Below, in pieces: positions 8,936-19,015 of a stretch of 34,388 nt of DNA. Location: NCBI GenBank assembly GCA_021808105.1, contig JAKBCC010000032.1, positions 1 to 34,388 on the forward strand. Reading direction: 5' to 3'. Source of the DNA: Planctomycetota bacterium. Lineage in GTDB: Bacteria > Planctomycetota > Phycisphaerae > WQYP01. A program made the position numbers and the translations under genes. Position 1 is the stretch's first letter. Each line of letters begins with the position of its first letter. Under the pieces are notes generated by a model that saw nothing but the letters and a program-made list of their open reading frames with translations, was not told the origin of the DNA and made no database searches.

Positions 8936-10813
8936 ATGAAACTTGCACGTGTACATTCAGTGGTAACGCAACGATCCAGGGCCGGCAGAGATCGGCGGCC
9001 ATGCCCCCTGCGATCTTTGCGCGGGCCGTTAAGTCTGGGCGGCATGTTGATGCTGGCAGCAATTTACGCGCTTTCAGCCAGTGGTGCACAGCCGGCTTCG
9101 GCGCAGGTTATGGTACAAACCGGCAATGCTCTGGATGCCAATAATCAGGTCGGTTCCGGCGGCAGCAACAGTCCAATTCCGGGATATGTGCCGATGAATC
9201 CTAACGCCGTAGGATACGCCAACTCCAATACCGGAATGTATAACTCGGTCCCGCGCGTGAATTATCAAGTGGTGCCGGTGACGCTGCCCGATGGGGCCAC
9301 AACCTTTGCCCGCATTCCACAGATTGGGCAATCATCTTTTGGAAGCAATGTTCCGCCCTCAGCGGTGCCGCTGTATAACGTCAACGCCATCAGCTCAGGC
9401 GTGCCCAGCTCTGACGTAAATTCTACGTTGGGTTCGCAGGGGCTTATGAGTTCTCAAGGCGCTTTAGTTCAAACGCCTGTTGGCATGGGGGGTAATCCCT
9501 ATTCGCCGTACGCCATTAACGGTGAAGCTTATACGAATCCAGCTTATGCATCACCTTATAACGCTCAGAATCCCGCAGCGCTTATGCCGGGGACCGGCGT
9601 CTCTGCTTACACTGCACCCGGCTCTGCAGCTGTTCCCATGGGGACAACCGCCGGCGTTGTGGGACAAATCAGCCCGTTGTTCGGCTTACGGCAAGTCAGC
9701 ATACAACAACCGATTTCCGGGCGGCTCACCAATCCGTTTGGCCTCGCCTCGCAAAGCAGTAAAGTATCCGGCCGGGAAAATCCAACGCATAGTGACAATT
9801 CGTTTAACAGTTTCACGCCCATTAATGTGGGCACAAGCCAGGCTACCCGTGCTCATGCCATCGATGGAAACGCGAATCAGATCAAAGCTGTTCGCTCCAC
9901 GGGCCAAGCGCTTAACGGTGCCGTTAATAACGGTAACCAACCCGGTAAAATTAATGGCGGAGGCGGCCTGTATCAACAGTTGCTCACTGAACTCGCGGGG
10001 GGTAAGCCCTCCAGCATTACAGCGCCGGGGTTGCCCGGAAAACCGGCCATGACGCAGACGGATTTAACACCCAAATCGCATGACGCCACCCTGACCATCG
10101 ACCCGATTACCGGGCTGCCTATTGCTCCAATTACCTCTAAACGCCTGATTGGTGTATCCAACGGCATCGGACAGGGCCAACCGCTTAACGCCTCCAACGG
10201 CCCGATGGAAGCCGGCATGCCGTCCGGCATCGGTGCCGATGGCAGCATTTCCAATAATTTGACCAGTCAATTGCAGGCCGGCCAGAGCGTGGCCCCGCTA
10301 AGTTCCCTGGCGGGTGGAACGCCGGGAAATTTTGGCCGGTTAATGCGCCAAGCTCAGGCCGACCAGAAAACCGGCCGCTTTGTTTCCGCGATTGAAAATT
10401 ATCAAAGCGCCATCGAATTGCAGCCGGGCAATGCTCTGCCGCTGGTCGGACAAGCCAATGCTGAACTGGCTGCAGGCCTTTATCAAAGTGCCGCGTATAA
10501 TTTGAAATTTGTCTTTGGACGCCATCCGGAATTGGCGGCCCTGCGCTACGACTTCAAGGCGCTGTTGCCTTCCGCCTCCCTGCAGGCCTCCCATCGGCAA
10601 CTGCACCGGATGTTCACACAGAAAAGCAATCTTGCGGCATTTTTACTGGCCTACATCGATTATCAAACCGGGCGCAGCGTGGAACTTAAATCCACCCTTC
10701 ATCAATGGGCCAACTGGAAAAACAGCGGCCCATGGCCCGCGATCCTTCAGAAGGCGTGGACCAAGGCGGCTCCTGTCAAAGCCGCCGGCCCAGCACGATC
10801 GGGGAAGCCGTGA
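8936..10813 (+). CDS. Exported Gly/Asn/Ser-rich protein with C-terminal TPR-like region
   Basis: N-terminal LGGMLMLAAIYALSASGAQPASAQ signal-like segment; C-terminal RLMRQAQADQKTGRFVSAIENYQSAIELQPGNALPLVGQANAELAAGLYQSAAYNLKFVFGRHPE (TPR pattern). Confidence 0.8.
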   Translation: MKLARVHSVVTQRSRAGRDRRPCPLRSLRGPLSLGGMLMLAAIYALSASGAQPASAQVMVQTGNALDANNQVGSGGSNSPIPGYVPMNPNAVGYANSNTGMYNSVPRVNYQVVPVTLPDGATTFARIPQIGQSSFGSNVPPSAVPLYNVNAISSGVPSSDVNSTLGSQGLMSSQGALVQTPVGMGGNPYSPYAINGEAYTNPAYASPYNAQNPAALMPGTGVSAYTAPGSAAVPMGTTAGVVGQISPLFGLRQVSIQQPISGRLTNPFGLASQSSKVSGRENPTHSDNSFNSFTPINVGTSQATRAHAIDGNANQIKAVRSTGQALNGAVNNGNQPGKINGGGGLYQQLLTELAGGKPSSITAPGLPGKPAMTQTDLTPKSHDATLTIDPITGLPIAPITSKRLIGVSNGIGQGQPLNASNGPMEAGMPSGIGADGSISNNLTSQLQAGQSVAPLSSLAGGTPGNFGRLMRQAQADQKTGRFVSAIENYQSAIELQPGNALPLVGQANAELAAGLYQSAAYNLKFVFGRHPELAALRYDFKALLPSASLQASHRQLHRMFTQKSNLAAFLLAYIDYQTGRSVELKSTLHQWANWKNSGPWPAILQKAWTKAAPVKAAGPARSGKP

Positions 10814-12627
10814 CGCAATTTGACACCTCCCACGCACAGGATCTAAGCCGCTTGAATGCGGATGAGGAGGCTGTGCGCACGGATCTTAATCCCGTGGTTG
10901 CTTCATCCGTTGCGGCCGGTATTGAGGCGTCTGCGCGCCTGACTGATTACATTGATGCGGCCACGTTGCAGGATATTCAGGATTCTCTGGCGTCGGTGGC
11001 GCGCGTCAAGGCCACCATCCTTGATTCGCAGGGCGTCCCGCTTACGCATACCACGGTGAGCAAGCGTTTTCAGACGCGCTCCGCCGCGATCGCCGCATCA
11101 CACTCTGCCAAGGGCGACACCGCATTGGACCAACCATTTTCCGCTCCAATCGTGGTGCGCGGGCAACGCCTGGGCAGCATTGTCATTGAACCCGCCAAAG
11201 TCACACCGGTGCGCACCGCCGCCATTAACGAACTGGCTGCCAAATTGCAATTGCCGCCCGCGCAGGTCCGCACCGTTATCGACACCCTTAACCAGGAATC
11301 CGTGGTGCAGCGGACCGCGGGCGTTCAATTTTTATATCTTCTGGCCAATGCCATATCGCGGCTGTGCGAGCAGGAAATTCAGTTGCGCCGCCGCATCGTG
11401 GAATTATCCACACTTTTCAATATCTCCAATATGCTCACCGAAGCCCGCGGCCTTCAGCAAACCCTGGACCGCGTGACGTTGAGCGTCACCGAGGCACTGA
11501 ACGTAAAAGCGTGCTCGTTGCGACTGCTGGACGACCAGCGCGACGAAATGGTCATTAAGAGCGTTTACAACCTCTCAGAAGCTTACCTCCAGAAAGGCCC
11601 CATCATGCTGCGCCAAAGCGGCATTGACCGCGAGGCCCTGGAAGGCAAGGTCGTCTACATTCCCGATATCGCCACAGATCAGCGTATCATATACCGCGAT
11701 GATGGTCGCCGGGAGGGAATTGTTTCCGTGCTCTGCACTGCCTTGATTTATAAAGACCGCCCCATCGGCGTGTTGCGCGTTTATACCGCTGAACGCAAGG
11801 AATTTTCGGATTTCGAAGTCAAGCTCCTGCAATCCATTGCGGGACAGGCCGCCGCCGCCATTGAAAACGCCCGCCTGCAACAGGAAACCGTGGAAAAAGA
11901 ACGCCTCCAGCGGCAGGTTCAGATTGCCGCCGAGGTTCAACGCCGGATGATTCCCGCCGGAGCACCGGTCGTGCCCGGGTTTGATATTGCAGCGCTCTAC
12001 GCCCCGTGCTTTGAACTCGGTGGAGATTTTTACGACTTCATCGAATTTGGAACCTCCACATTGGGTATTGCCGTGGCAGATGTGGTGGGCAAGGGCCTGC
12101 CGGCTTCGCTGTTAATGGCTTCCGTCCGGGCGGCCATACGTGCCTACGCCAACGATATATATGATCTCGATGAAATTATCGCACGGGTAAACCGAGCCAT
12201 GGTCGCCGACACCCGCAGCAACGAATTTATTACCCTCTGGTACGGCACGTTAAACTATGCCCGCCGACAACTGACCTACTGCGTCGCGGGGCATGACCCT
12301 GCCCTGCTGGTGCGTGATGGGAAAATCCAGGATCTCTCTGCGGGCGGAATGGTGCTGGGCGTGGACCCATCCGAACGCTACGTCAAAGAAGTTTTGCAGT
12401 TGCAATCCGGGGATCTGATTTTTATTTACACCGATGGTCTAAGTGACGCAGTGAGTTTCAGCGGAGAAAAATTCGGCAAGGCACGTGTGCGTGAAACGCT
12501 GCTGCGCCACCGCGACTGTACCGCCGAACAGATTTGCCAGAACATGATCTGGGAAACCCGCCGCTTCGTAGGCCTGAACCGCCGCACCGACGACACCACC
12601 ATGGTAGCCCTTCGCGTTACCCAATAA
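10810..12627 (+). CDS. GAF domain / SpoIIE-type PP2C serine phosphatase (RsbU-like)
   Basis: GAF-like central region; ELGGDFYDFIEF, VADVVGKGLPASLLMASVRAAIRAY, YTDGLSDAVSFSGEKFG, RTDDTTMVALRV. Start likely GTG 10810 (GTGA overlap with the upstream gene); the track start 10705 overlaps the preceding CDS. Confidence 0.9.
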   Translation: MTQFDTSHAQDLSRLNADEEAVRTDLNPVVASSVAAGIEASARLTDYIDAATLQDIQDSLASVARVKATILDSQGVPLTHTTVSKRFQTRSAAIAASHSAKGDTALDQPFSAPIVVRGQRLGSIVIEPAKVTPVRTAAINELAAKLQLPPAQVRTVIDTLNQESVVQRTAGVQFLYLLANAISRLCEQEIQLRRRIVELSTLFNISNMLTEARGLQQTLDRVTLSVTEALNVKACSLRLLDDQRDEMVIKSVYNLSEAYLQKGPIMLRQSGIDREALEGKVVYIPDIATDQRIIYRDDGRREGIVSVLCTALIYKDRPIGVLRVYTAERKEFSDFEVKLLQSIAGQAAAAIENARLQQETVEKERLQRQVQIAAEVQRRMIPAGAPVVPGFDIAALYAPCFELGGDFYDFIEFGTSTLGIAVADVVGKGLPASLLMASVRAAIRAYANDIYDLDEIIARVNRAMVADTRSNEFITLWYGTLNYARRQLTYCVAGHDPALLVRDGKIQDLSAGGMVLGVDPSERYVKEVLQLQSGDLIFIYTDGLSDAVSFSGEKFGKARVRETLLRHRDCTAEQICQNMIWETRRFVGLNRRTDDTTMVALRVTQ

Positions 12628-12635
12628 CGGAAGTA

Positions 12636-12821
12636 TCACGCCCAGGTCCAGCACGGTGCGTGCGGCATCTGCACGAGTTGCGGCAAGTAATTAATGGTAT
12701 GGGCCTGCGATATTCTCGCGAGGTACGCCTGCAATTCCTGTTCGGTAAATTTTTCAAGAAAAGCCCGTCCGGCCGAGCGGTTCAGGCGGATGATTTCATC
12801 CATCATTTCACGTTTGCTCAT
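12636..12821 (-). CDS. Small conserved-looking hypothetical protein
   Basis: ATG 12821 preceded by AAAGGAG: MSKREMMDEIIRLNRSAGRAFLEKFTEQELQAYLARISQAHTINYLPQLVQMPHAPCWTWA. Confidence 0.65.
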   Translation of the reverse strand: MSKREMMDEIIRLNRSAGRAFLEKFTEQELQAYLARISQAHTINYLPQLVQMPHAPCWTWA

Positions 12822-12903
12822 GCGCGACTCCTTTCGCTTGATATGCTTCACACCAAACCAGCCACGGCCCGTTCGGCATAAGAGAAAATTTCCGGCGTCC
12901 GAT

Positions 12904-12936
12904 GCCGATAATCTTCAACGATAAGGGGTTATCGGC
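12904..12936. repeat. Inverted repeat GCCGATAA ... TTATCGGC
   Basis: Perfect 8-bp arms at 12904-12911 and 12929-12936 in the intergenic region between the small ORF and the tRNA. Confidence 0.6.
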
Positions 12937-13035
12937 AAGTTATCCCAATAACTTTAATAATTTTTCAGCTTTTCCAAATTGCCCCCCGGTATTGATCCCC
13001 ACGCGGTGTTCCAGTAATATATTACATCCGTGATC

Positions 13036-13109
13036 GGGCGTTTAGCTCAGTTGGTTAGAGCGTACGGATCACACCCGTAAGGTCGGGGGTTCGAGCCCCT
13101 CAACGCCCA
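13036..13109 (+). tRNA. tRNA-Val (anticodon CAC)
   Basis: GGGCGTT acceptor / AACGCCC; D-arm GCTC-AGTTGGTTA-GAGC; anticodon arm TACGG-ATCACAC-CCGTA; T-arm GGGGG-TTCGAGC-CCCTC. CCA not encoded. Confidence 0.95.
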
Positions 13110-13241
13110 TCAAGCCGTTTTTTGGATCAGCGCAGACAGGCGCACCGGGGGGGCGTGGCCATTTTTCCGGGCATGGCCGAATTAACGCCAAATCAGGCGG
13201 AAATCACAACATTCTCCAGCGGGTTGAGTCATCCAACTGGC

Positions 13242-14750
13242 TTACGCGCCGATTTGGGGGCGTTTCCCATCCGGCCAATCTATATGGAAGAATTTTCCAC
13301 GAGGTTGATCTACCCGCTCATAGGTATGAGCACCAAAATAATCTCTTTGAGCTTGAATCAGGCTCGCCGGCAGCACCGCGGTGCGATAGGAATCATAATA
13401 AGCCAACGCCGACATAAACGCCGGAGCGGCAATTCCATTTTTCGCCGCCAGTGCTACGATTTCGCGCCACTGTTCCTGGCCGTTTTGGATCTGCTTGCGG
13501 AAATAAGGGTCCATTAACAGATTAACCAGTTTCGGATCGCGGGTATAAGCGTCCGTGATTTTCTGGAGGAACCCCGCGCGGATAATGCACCCGCCCCGCC
13601 AGATACTGGCGATGGTTCCGAAATCAAATTTCCAGTGATATTCCTGCTGCGCCTGGAACATTAACTGAAAGCCCTGAGCATAGGCGCAAATTTTGGAGCA
13701 GAACAGTGCCTGTCGAATGGCCTCGATCATTTTTTTACCATGCTTCTTATTGCCCAGCTTGGGGCCGCGAAGTTTTTTCGATGCCGCCACGCGCTCTTCC
13801 TTCAACGCACTCATGCACCGGGCAAAAACCGCCTCGGCAATCGAATTGGCCGGCACGCCCATATCCAACGCGCTGGTGGAAGTCCATTTCCCGGTACCCT
13901 TTTGTCCGGCTGCATCCAGAATGCTGTCCACCAGATATTTTTTTGGCTTGGCCGGGTCGCGCTGCTGCAGGACATCGGCTGTAATTTCAATGAGATACGA
14001 ATCCAGTTCGGTAAGATTCCATTGGCTGAATATTTCCGCTAATTCCGGCGGTGTAAGGTCCAGCAAATGCCGCAGCAGGAAATACGCCTCACTGATCAAC
14101 TGCATATCCACATATTCAATGCCGTTATGCACCATTTTAACATAATGCCCCGCCCCATCAGGCCCCAGATACGCAGTGCACGGAACCCCACCGCTCACTG
14201 GCTTGCCGGCTTCGGCCCCCGCGATAGGTTTGCCGGTTTTGGCATCCACCTTGGCGGCGATGGCTTCCCATATCGGCTTGAGATGTTTCCATGACTCGGG
14301 ATCGCCACCGGGCATCAGCGACGGCCCGAATCGCGCACCAAGTTCTCCCCCTGAAACGCCCGAACCAAAGAATTTGAGCTTTTCCGCATATTGCTTTTCA
14401 CGGCGAATCGTATCGGTCCACAAGCTGTTGCCGGCATCAATGACAATATCATTTTTGTCCACACCTGCTTCAATAAGCTGCTGTGTGACGCCATCCACCG
14501 CCGCACCGGCCTTTACCAGAATGATAATGACCCGCGGTTTTTTTATTGCCAGCACAAAATCCTTCAGCGTATCACACCCCACCAGCTTTCCCGGCGTGCT
14601 GGGGTTTTCCTTGATGAATTCCTGCGTTACCGCGGTGGTACGATTGAAAACCGCAATATCAAAACCATGATCGGCGATATTCAGAGCCAGATTTTTCCCC
14701 ATGACCGCCAGACCAATCAAACCAACTTGAGCAACCCCGGATTCAGACAT
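13242..14750 (-). CDS. gnd: 6-phosphogluconate dehydrogenase (decarboxylating)
   Basis: [97 protein letters not shown]. Confidence 0.96.
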   Translation of the reverse strand: MSESGVAQVGLIGLAVMGKNLALNIADHGFDIAVFNRTTAVTQEFIKENPSTPGKLVGCDTLKDFVLAIKKPRVIIILVKAGAAVDGVTQQLIEAGVDKNDIVIDAGNSLWTDTIRREKQYAEKLKFFGSGVSGGELGARFGPSLMPGGDPESWKHLKPIWEAIAAKVDAKTGKPIAGAEAGKPVSGGVPCTAYLGPDGAGHYVKMVHNGIEYVDMQLISEAYFLLRHLLDLTPPELAEIFSQWNLTELDSYLIEITADVLQQRDPAKPKKYLVDSILDAAGQKGTGKWTSTSALDMGVPANSIAEAVFARCMSALKEERVAASKKLRGPKLGNKKHGKKMIEAIRQALFCSKICAYAQGFQLMFQAQQEYHWKFDFGTIASIWRGGCIIRAGFLQKITDAYTRDPKLVNLLMDPYFRKQIQNGQEQWREIVALAAKNGIAAPAFMSALAYYDSYRTAVLPASLIQAQRDYFGAHTYERVDQPRGKFFHIDWPDGKRPQIGA

Positions 14751-14904
14751 GAATCATTTCCTTTCAATGAATTCAACCCGTTATCATGTTAAGCCGACTG
14801 ACGGAAACTTTCCAGCGAGGGAAAACTTTTCAGTGTTTGACATGTGCGCACAATTACACCGCACCGAATTTTCCCTTGGCATCTTGGCCGCGCTACATCA
14901 AAAA

Positions 14905-17844
14905 TCAGCGTCCAACTGCTGTCAGCCGCAGCGTTTCGCCGGCACGCATGGCAAGCGACAGCGTTTTTCCTTTGATGGTCCTCTCCGGATGGCGCAACTG
15001 CGCCACCGCTACCCGTCGGCCCGGCCACGGATTCACAAGATGGCATTCTCCACCACGCTCACTGATGATTTGTACATACGCAACGCGCCCCTGATGCAGC
15101 CGACTGGAAATTAAAAAATCTCCACACGCCAGGAGATTTCCGAAGGACGCATTCTGATTTTTCGGCCAGTTTGGAAACACCAGAATATTCTTCTGATAGC
15201 TCTGAAGAAACATACCGCAGATTGTCGTCGGAACGGTGGCAAAATTTTCCGTTCCGCCGCCGCCCATCTGAAAAAGAAAATCAGGATAGGAAAAATGACT
15301 GATCAACATATCAAGATGATACAAGATTTTATTCGGATCATACCCCACCGCCGCGCATGCCGGATAAAAACTGGATGTGTTGTTGTAGTCATACCAAGTC
15401 TTCTGAAAGCTTACCGTATTAAGCGCTGCAGCCAGTTGGCTTTTTGGACTTTCCAGGCCAATCGCCCAGGCGGGAAAAATGACTTGATGCGAATTCATCC
15501 CCGCCGAAGATCCGCTGATGCGCACCGGCGGATGCACGGAAAGCAATTGGCCCAGATTGATCCATTGCGAACCAGTCAACGCATCACGAATCACGAATTT
15601 TCCTTGCACAGCCGCGCTGCCGACCGCATGGACAATGCCGGCAATGGAAGCCGCCGGCACGATTGGCAACGGACTTAAGTGCGCGAGGATATGTCGCCAC
15701 TGCCCGGCATCCGGGTCATTTAATTGCAGGCTATGATTCATATCCAGCAGCCCGGAATACAGCATCCGTAAAAAGGCGATGCTGGTCGCCGGGTTTACGT
15801 CATGGGGCGAATGCAATTCATCGGCGGCGTCGTTAAAGTCTATGTATATGCCATTCTTCAGCACCAGGTAATGATCCCAGAACCGCGCCACGCCGCGGAG
15901 AAATGGATATACCTTCCGTGCATAAGCTTTACTGCGGGTGTAACGCCAGCGTTGCAGGCAATCCACGCAGGAGAACAACGCATCAGATTTCTGCCGAAGT
16001 GTTTTTGCGCCGTCCGCGCTCCAGCCGGGCGGCGGGCTTAAGTGGCAATAGTAAAACAAGCCCTGATAATGCCGATGCCGCGCCAAACCATGCCCGCGCT
16101 GCATCCAATCCAGCAGAGCCTGATCATAATTATCCGCCAGTGCCACATGATTGGTCGGGTACGCCGCCCAATAAGGGGCTTCGTAATTGTAATCCAGCGT
16201 GTAATCGCCATTCCAGCCCATGTGCGGCGAGGTAATAAAATTACCCCACAAACCGGGCGCAATTTGTCCCGGTGCACTGCTGCACGCAAAAACATACAGC
16301 GACCCGTACCAGAAATTCTCAATGGGCTTATTGGCTATGTGAATATAGGATCGCCCCCAGAAGTTCTTCCACCATGCCAGATGCCGGTTCCATAGTTGCT
16401 CCACATCTGAAATATTTAATGCATGGAGCATTTTTAATGATGCCGCGCGATAATGGGCTGCATCCCGGTTATCCAGCACGGATACCAATATCGTTGCATC
16501 AGCTCCGGGTTGCAGCGTCAGCGATACGCGTGTGTTCATAACGCGTACACTTCCGCCAATAATGCGGAACGCCAGCAGTCCTTCCGGGGAGGCACCGTTA
16601 AAAGCAATCTGTTTATCGCCCGGGTGAATCGCATTCCAGTCCCACTGCGGGCCGACAACTTGCGCGGCCGTGGGAAATTGATTCGTGGCTGCCACGGATT
16701 GGCCATTGACCACCAGTGAAAGTCTCATACCATCATAAATGGCTGCAACATGGGACCACTGATTTAATGCCAACCTTCCAGGCGCGGTAACCCGCACGCG
16801 ATTGAGCATCGCGGATAATTTTCCGTTGATGGTCGAAAAGGTAAACCCGTAAGAAATCTGCGGCGGATTGGGTCCCGGTTGCCCCCAATGTTGCCAGGTA
16901 TCACTGGTCATGGCGCTGAAAATCGCCTCTGCGCCCGTGGCTGATCTCGGATAAACCCATGCCGAGACGGTAAACGCCTGCTGAGGCATCATCAGATTGC
17001 CGCAATCAACGTGTGTTGAGTGGCCGCGGGGATGATCGTTGCGGCTGACAGGGCGTGTTAAAAATGCAAACCTCGTACCCGACGGCACCGCCTGCGCAGT
17101 TGCCGGCATGTCACCCAGCATTCCCGCGGCAACCGCCTTTGGTAACACCCTTACGTCGGCGATCACGCCATGAAACGGCCCCGCCGGATCACGCCCGCTG
17201 GGCATACCAATTCGCGCATCGACCGTATCAGGTGATACCAGCAGATAGTTTAATTTACCGCGGTTGCCGGACATTCCCACCGCGCCGGCTGTACCCCACG
17301 CATCCAATAATTTCGGGCGAATAATCAAAGGCCGTTGGCCGCTGTTATGCAGTTGCATAACCAGAAGATTTTCCGGAGTTGCCACCCATGATTTAAACTG
17401 CAAATCGTGCCCGGTGTTGGTAGTAAAATTCCCCACAACATCCGCAGGGCCGATATTTTCGCGCGTCAGATAATTCCCGTTATGCAACGCCGGAATGGAC
17501 AAACTAAGCCGCCCCACCGGCATGATGCGCCCGCGCAACACACTCCAGAAATCCTCGCGCCCGATATACATGGCAATATGATCGGTATTGCGCCCCTGAA
17601 TCGCCACCCCGACGCTGCCATTCCCAATCACCGGCCCATCCGGAAACTTATTCGTCGGCGCATGGCCGGGCGCATGTGTGCGAACACCCGATATTTTAGA
17701 AACGATTTTCCATGCCGCCTGCGACACAGAATTATTGACCGCAGCACCAGACGTTGCGGCACACAGTACCATCCCAAGCAAGGCAGCCAAAATGTTTGAC
17801 CGTCCAGCACCAAAGCGTATCCCGCCGCCCAAAATACTGCGCAT
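14905..17844 (-). CDS. Secreted glycoside hydrolase-like protein (GH95-like alpha/alpha barrel) with inserted LamG/concanavalin-like region
   Basis: Start ATG 17844 with GGAGAG upstream. C-terminal NGDYTLDYNYEAPYWAAYPTNHVALADNYDQ and FATVPTTICGMFLQSYQKNILVFPNWP resemble GH95 barrel motifs. Middle region QQAFTVSAWVYPRSATGAEAIFSAM...LALNQWSHVAAIYDGMRLSLVVNGQSV is LamG-like. Confidence 0.7.
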   Translation of the reverse strand: MRSILGGGIRFGAGRSNILAALLGMVLCAATSGAAVNNSVSQAAWKIVSKISGVRTHAPGHAPTNKFPDGPVIGNGSVGVAIQGRNTDHIAMYIGREDFWSVLRGRIMPVGRLSLSIPALHNGNYLTRENIGPADVVGNFTTNTGHDLQFKSWVATPENLLVMQLHNSGQRPLIIRPKLLDAWGTAGAVGMSGNRGKLNYLLVSPDTVDARIGMPSGRDPAGPFHGVIADVRVLPKAVAAGMLGDMPATAQAVPSGTRFAFLTRPVSRNDHPRGHSTHVDCGNLMMPQQAFTVSAWVYPRSATGAEAIFSAMTSDTWQHWGQPGPNPPQISYGFTFSTINGKLSAMLNRVRVTAPGRLALNQWSHVAAIYDGMRLSLVVNGQSVAATNQFPTAAQVVGPQWDWNAIHPGDKQIAFNGASPEGLLAFRIIGGSVRVMNTRVSLTLQPGADATILVSVLDNRDAAHYRAASLKMLHALNISDVEQLWNRHLAWWKNFWGRSYIHIANKPIENFWYGSLYVFACSSAPGQIAPGLWGNFITSPHMGWNGDYTLDYNYEAPYWAAYPTNHVALADNYDQALLDWMQRGHGLARHRHYQGLFYYCHLSPPPGWSADGAKTLRQKSDALFSCVDCLQRWRYTRSKAYARKVYPFLRGVARFWDHYLVLKNGIYIDFNDAADELHSPHDVNPATSIAFLRMLYSGLLDMNHSLQLNDPDAGQWRHILAHLSPLPIVPAASIAGIVHAVGSAAVQGKFVIRDALTGSQWINLGQLLSVHPPVRISGSSAGMNSHQVIFPAWAIGLESPKSQLAAALNTVSFQKTWYDYNNTSSFYPACAAVGYDPNKILYHLDMLISHFSYPDFLFQMGGGGTENFATVPTTICGMFLQSYQKNILVFPNWPKNQNASFGNLLACGDFLISSRLHQGRVAYVQIISERGGECHLVNPWPGRRVAVAQLRHPERTIKGKTLSLAMRAGETLRLTAVGR

Positions 17845-18007
17845 AAAACAACTCTCCAATTTCGTCCGAATACCACCTCCATGTATTAACTGCAAATTCC
17901 CCACTTTGCAAGCGGCATTGTCATGCGGCGTGCGCGTCCTCGCGCGCAGCCAAGCCGTGCGCAGCAAGGCACCAGCGGGGCTAGCCATCGACGACTATTG
18001 GCACTGG

Positions 18008-19015
18008 CTACCGAATCGCCGCACGCCGCCAAGGCAGATTCATCGCAGCCGTGCCGGTAACGGCTGCGGTCACAGTGCCGTTGTGCAACCGCACGATGAT
18101 AGGCGTTTGGGCAAACCATTCACGCGTGGCATCCAGCGTTGCGTGCAATGGAAGCGGGGAGTGGAACAGGCCACGCGTGGAAATGCCGGAACCCGATGGC
18201 ACACGGACAAATACGACATGCGGTGCCCGGCCGGAATTTACCTCACTCTGGGCCAGTTGTTCATATACAGGGATAGTCTCGCGGCATTCGCCGCAACTGG
18301 CGTGGTAAAACATAAGGGTCCAATTGCCGACTGCAAGGCGCTGGCCCAATGGCAATGCGTGCCATCCCGCCACTCCAGGCGCGGCAGTGCCAGTGGAAAC
18401 AATATGCGCCAGCACCGGCAGCCGATGGCCGAGCCAATGGTGCGGCTCCAGGATCACCAGTTTGCCGGGATCCGCAGTGGCCAGGCCGTTGGCGGCAGAA
18501 ACAACTTTTGGATGCAGGGCTGCCGCAGCAATACCCACAGCCAAGCCAATAGCGGCCGCAGCCACAACGGGCCATTTACGCCTTGACCAGCGCGATGGAT
18601 CAATATCTTTCTCATCCGGCTTGGCAAGGAATAGCAGCGCCAGCGCGATGGCCACGTCCAGAATAAATGTGAGCCAAGGGTTGACATGGACCTGCCCAAA
18701 ACAGCCGCAATCGGCTTTGCCGGCAATTGCTTCGTAAAACGTGTAACAAGCAAACGCGCTGAAACAGCCAACGGCGACTTTCCGCGCCGCTTTCGGCAAC
18801 GCCCCGCTAACCAGCCACAGGCCGAGGCAGATTTCAAAGGCGATTAAGGGTGGTTCAAGGCTGTGGGCGGGAAGGGGTGCAACGGAGTTGTGCCACAATC
18901 TCAATATCGCCGCCGAAAGCAACACTCCGCCCACAGCGGATCCAGCGACGCCCCGATGGATAGTTGCGCGCGATGACCTGCATGAAACATAACGACCAGC
19001 GTCAAGGGCGTTCAT
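18008..19015 (-). CDS. MauE/DoxX-like redox membrane protein fused to a thioredoxin-like domain
   Basis: Multi-TM N-terminal half with LIAFEICLGLWLVSG...YTFYEAIAGKADCGCFGQVHVNPW; C-terminal NWTLMFYHASCGECRETIPVYEQLA (CxxC). Start probably ATG 19015. Confidence 0.75.
   Translation of the reverse strand: MNALDAGRYVSCRSSRATIHRGVAGSAVGGVLLSAAILRLWHNSVAPLPAHSLEPPLIAFEICLGLWLVSGALPKAARKVAVGCFSAFACYTFYEAIAGKADCGCFGQVHVNPWLTFILDVAIALALLFLAKPDEKDIDPSRWSRRKWPVVAAAAIGLAVGIAAAALHPKVVSAANGLATADPGKLVILEPHHWLGHRLPVLAHIVSTGTAAPGVAGWHALPLGQRLAVGNWTLMFYHASCGECRETIPVYEQLAQSEVNSGRAPHVVFVRVPSGSGISTRGLFHSPLPLHATLDATREWFAQTPIIVRLHNGTVTAAVTGTAAMNLPWRRAAIR

Noticed and set aside
17678-18586. Plus-strand 302-aa ORF across the GH and MauE-like genes
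   Set aside because: Spans the antisense of two better-supported genes and an intergenic gap; no recognisable motif or SD.
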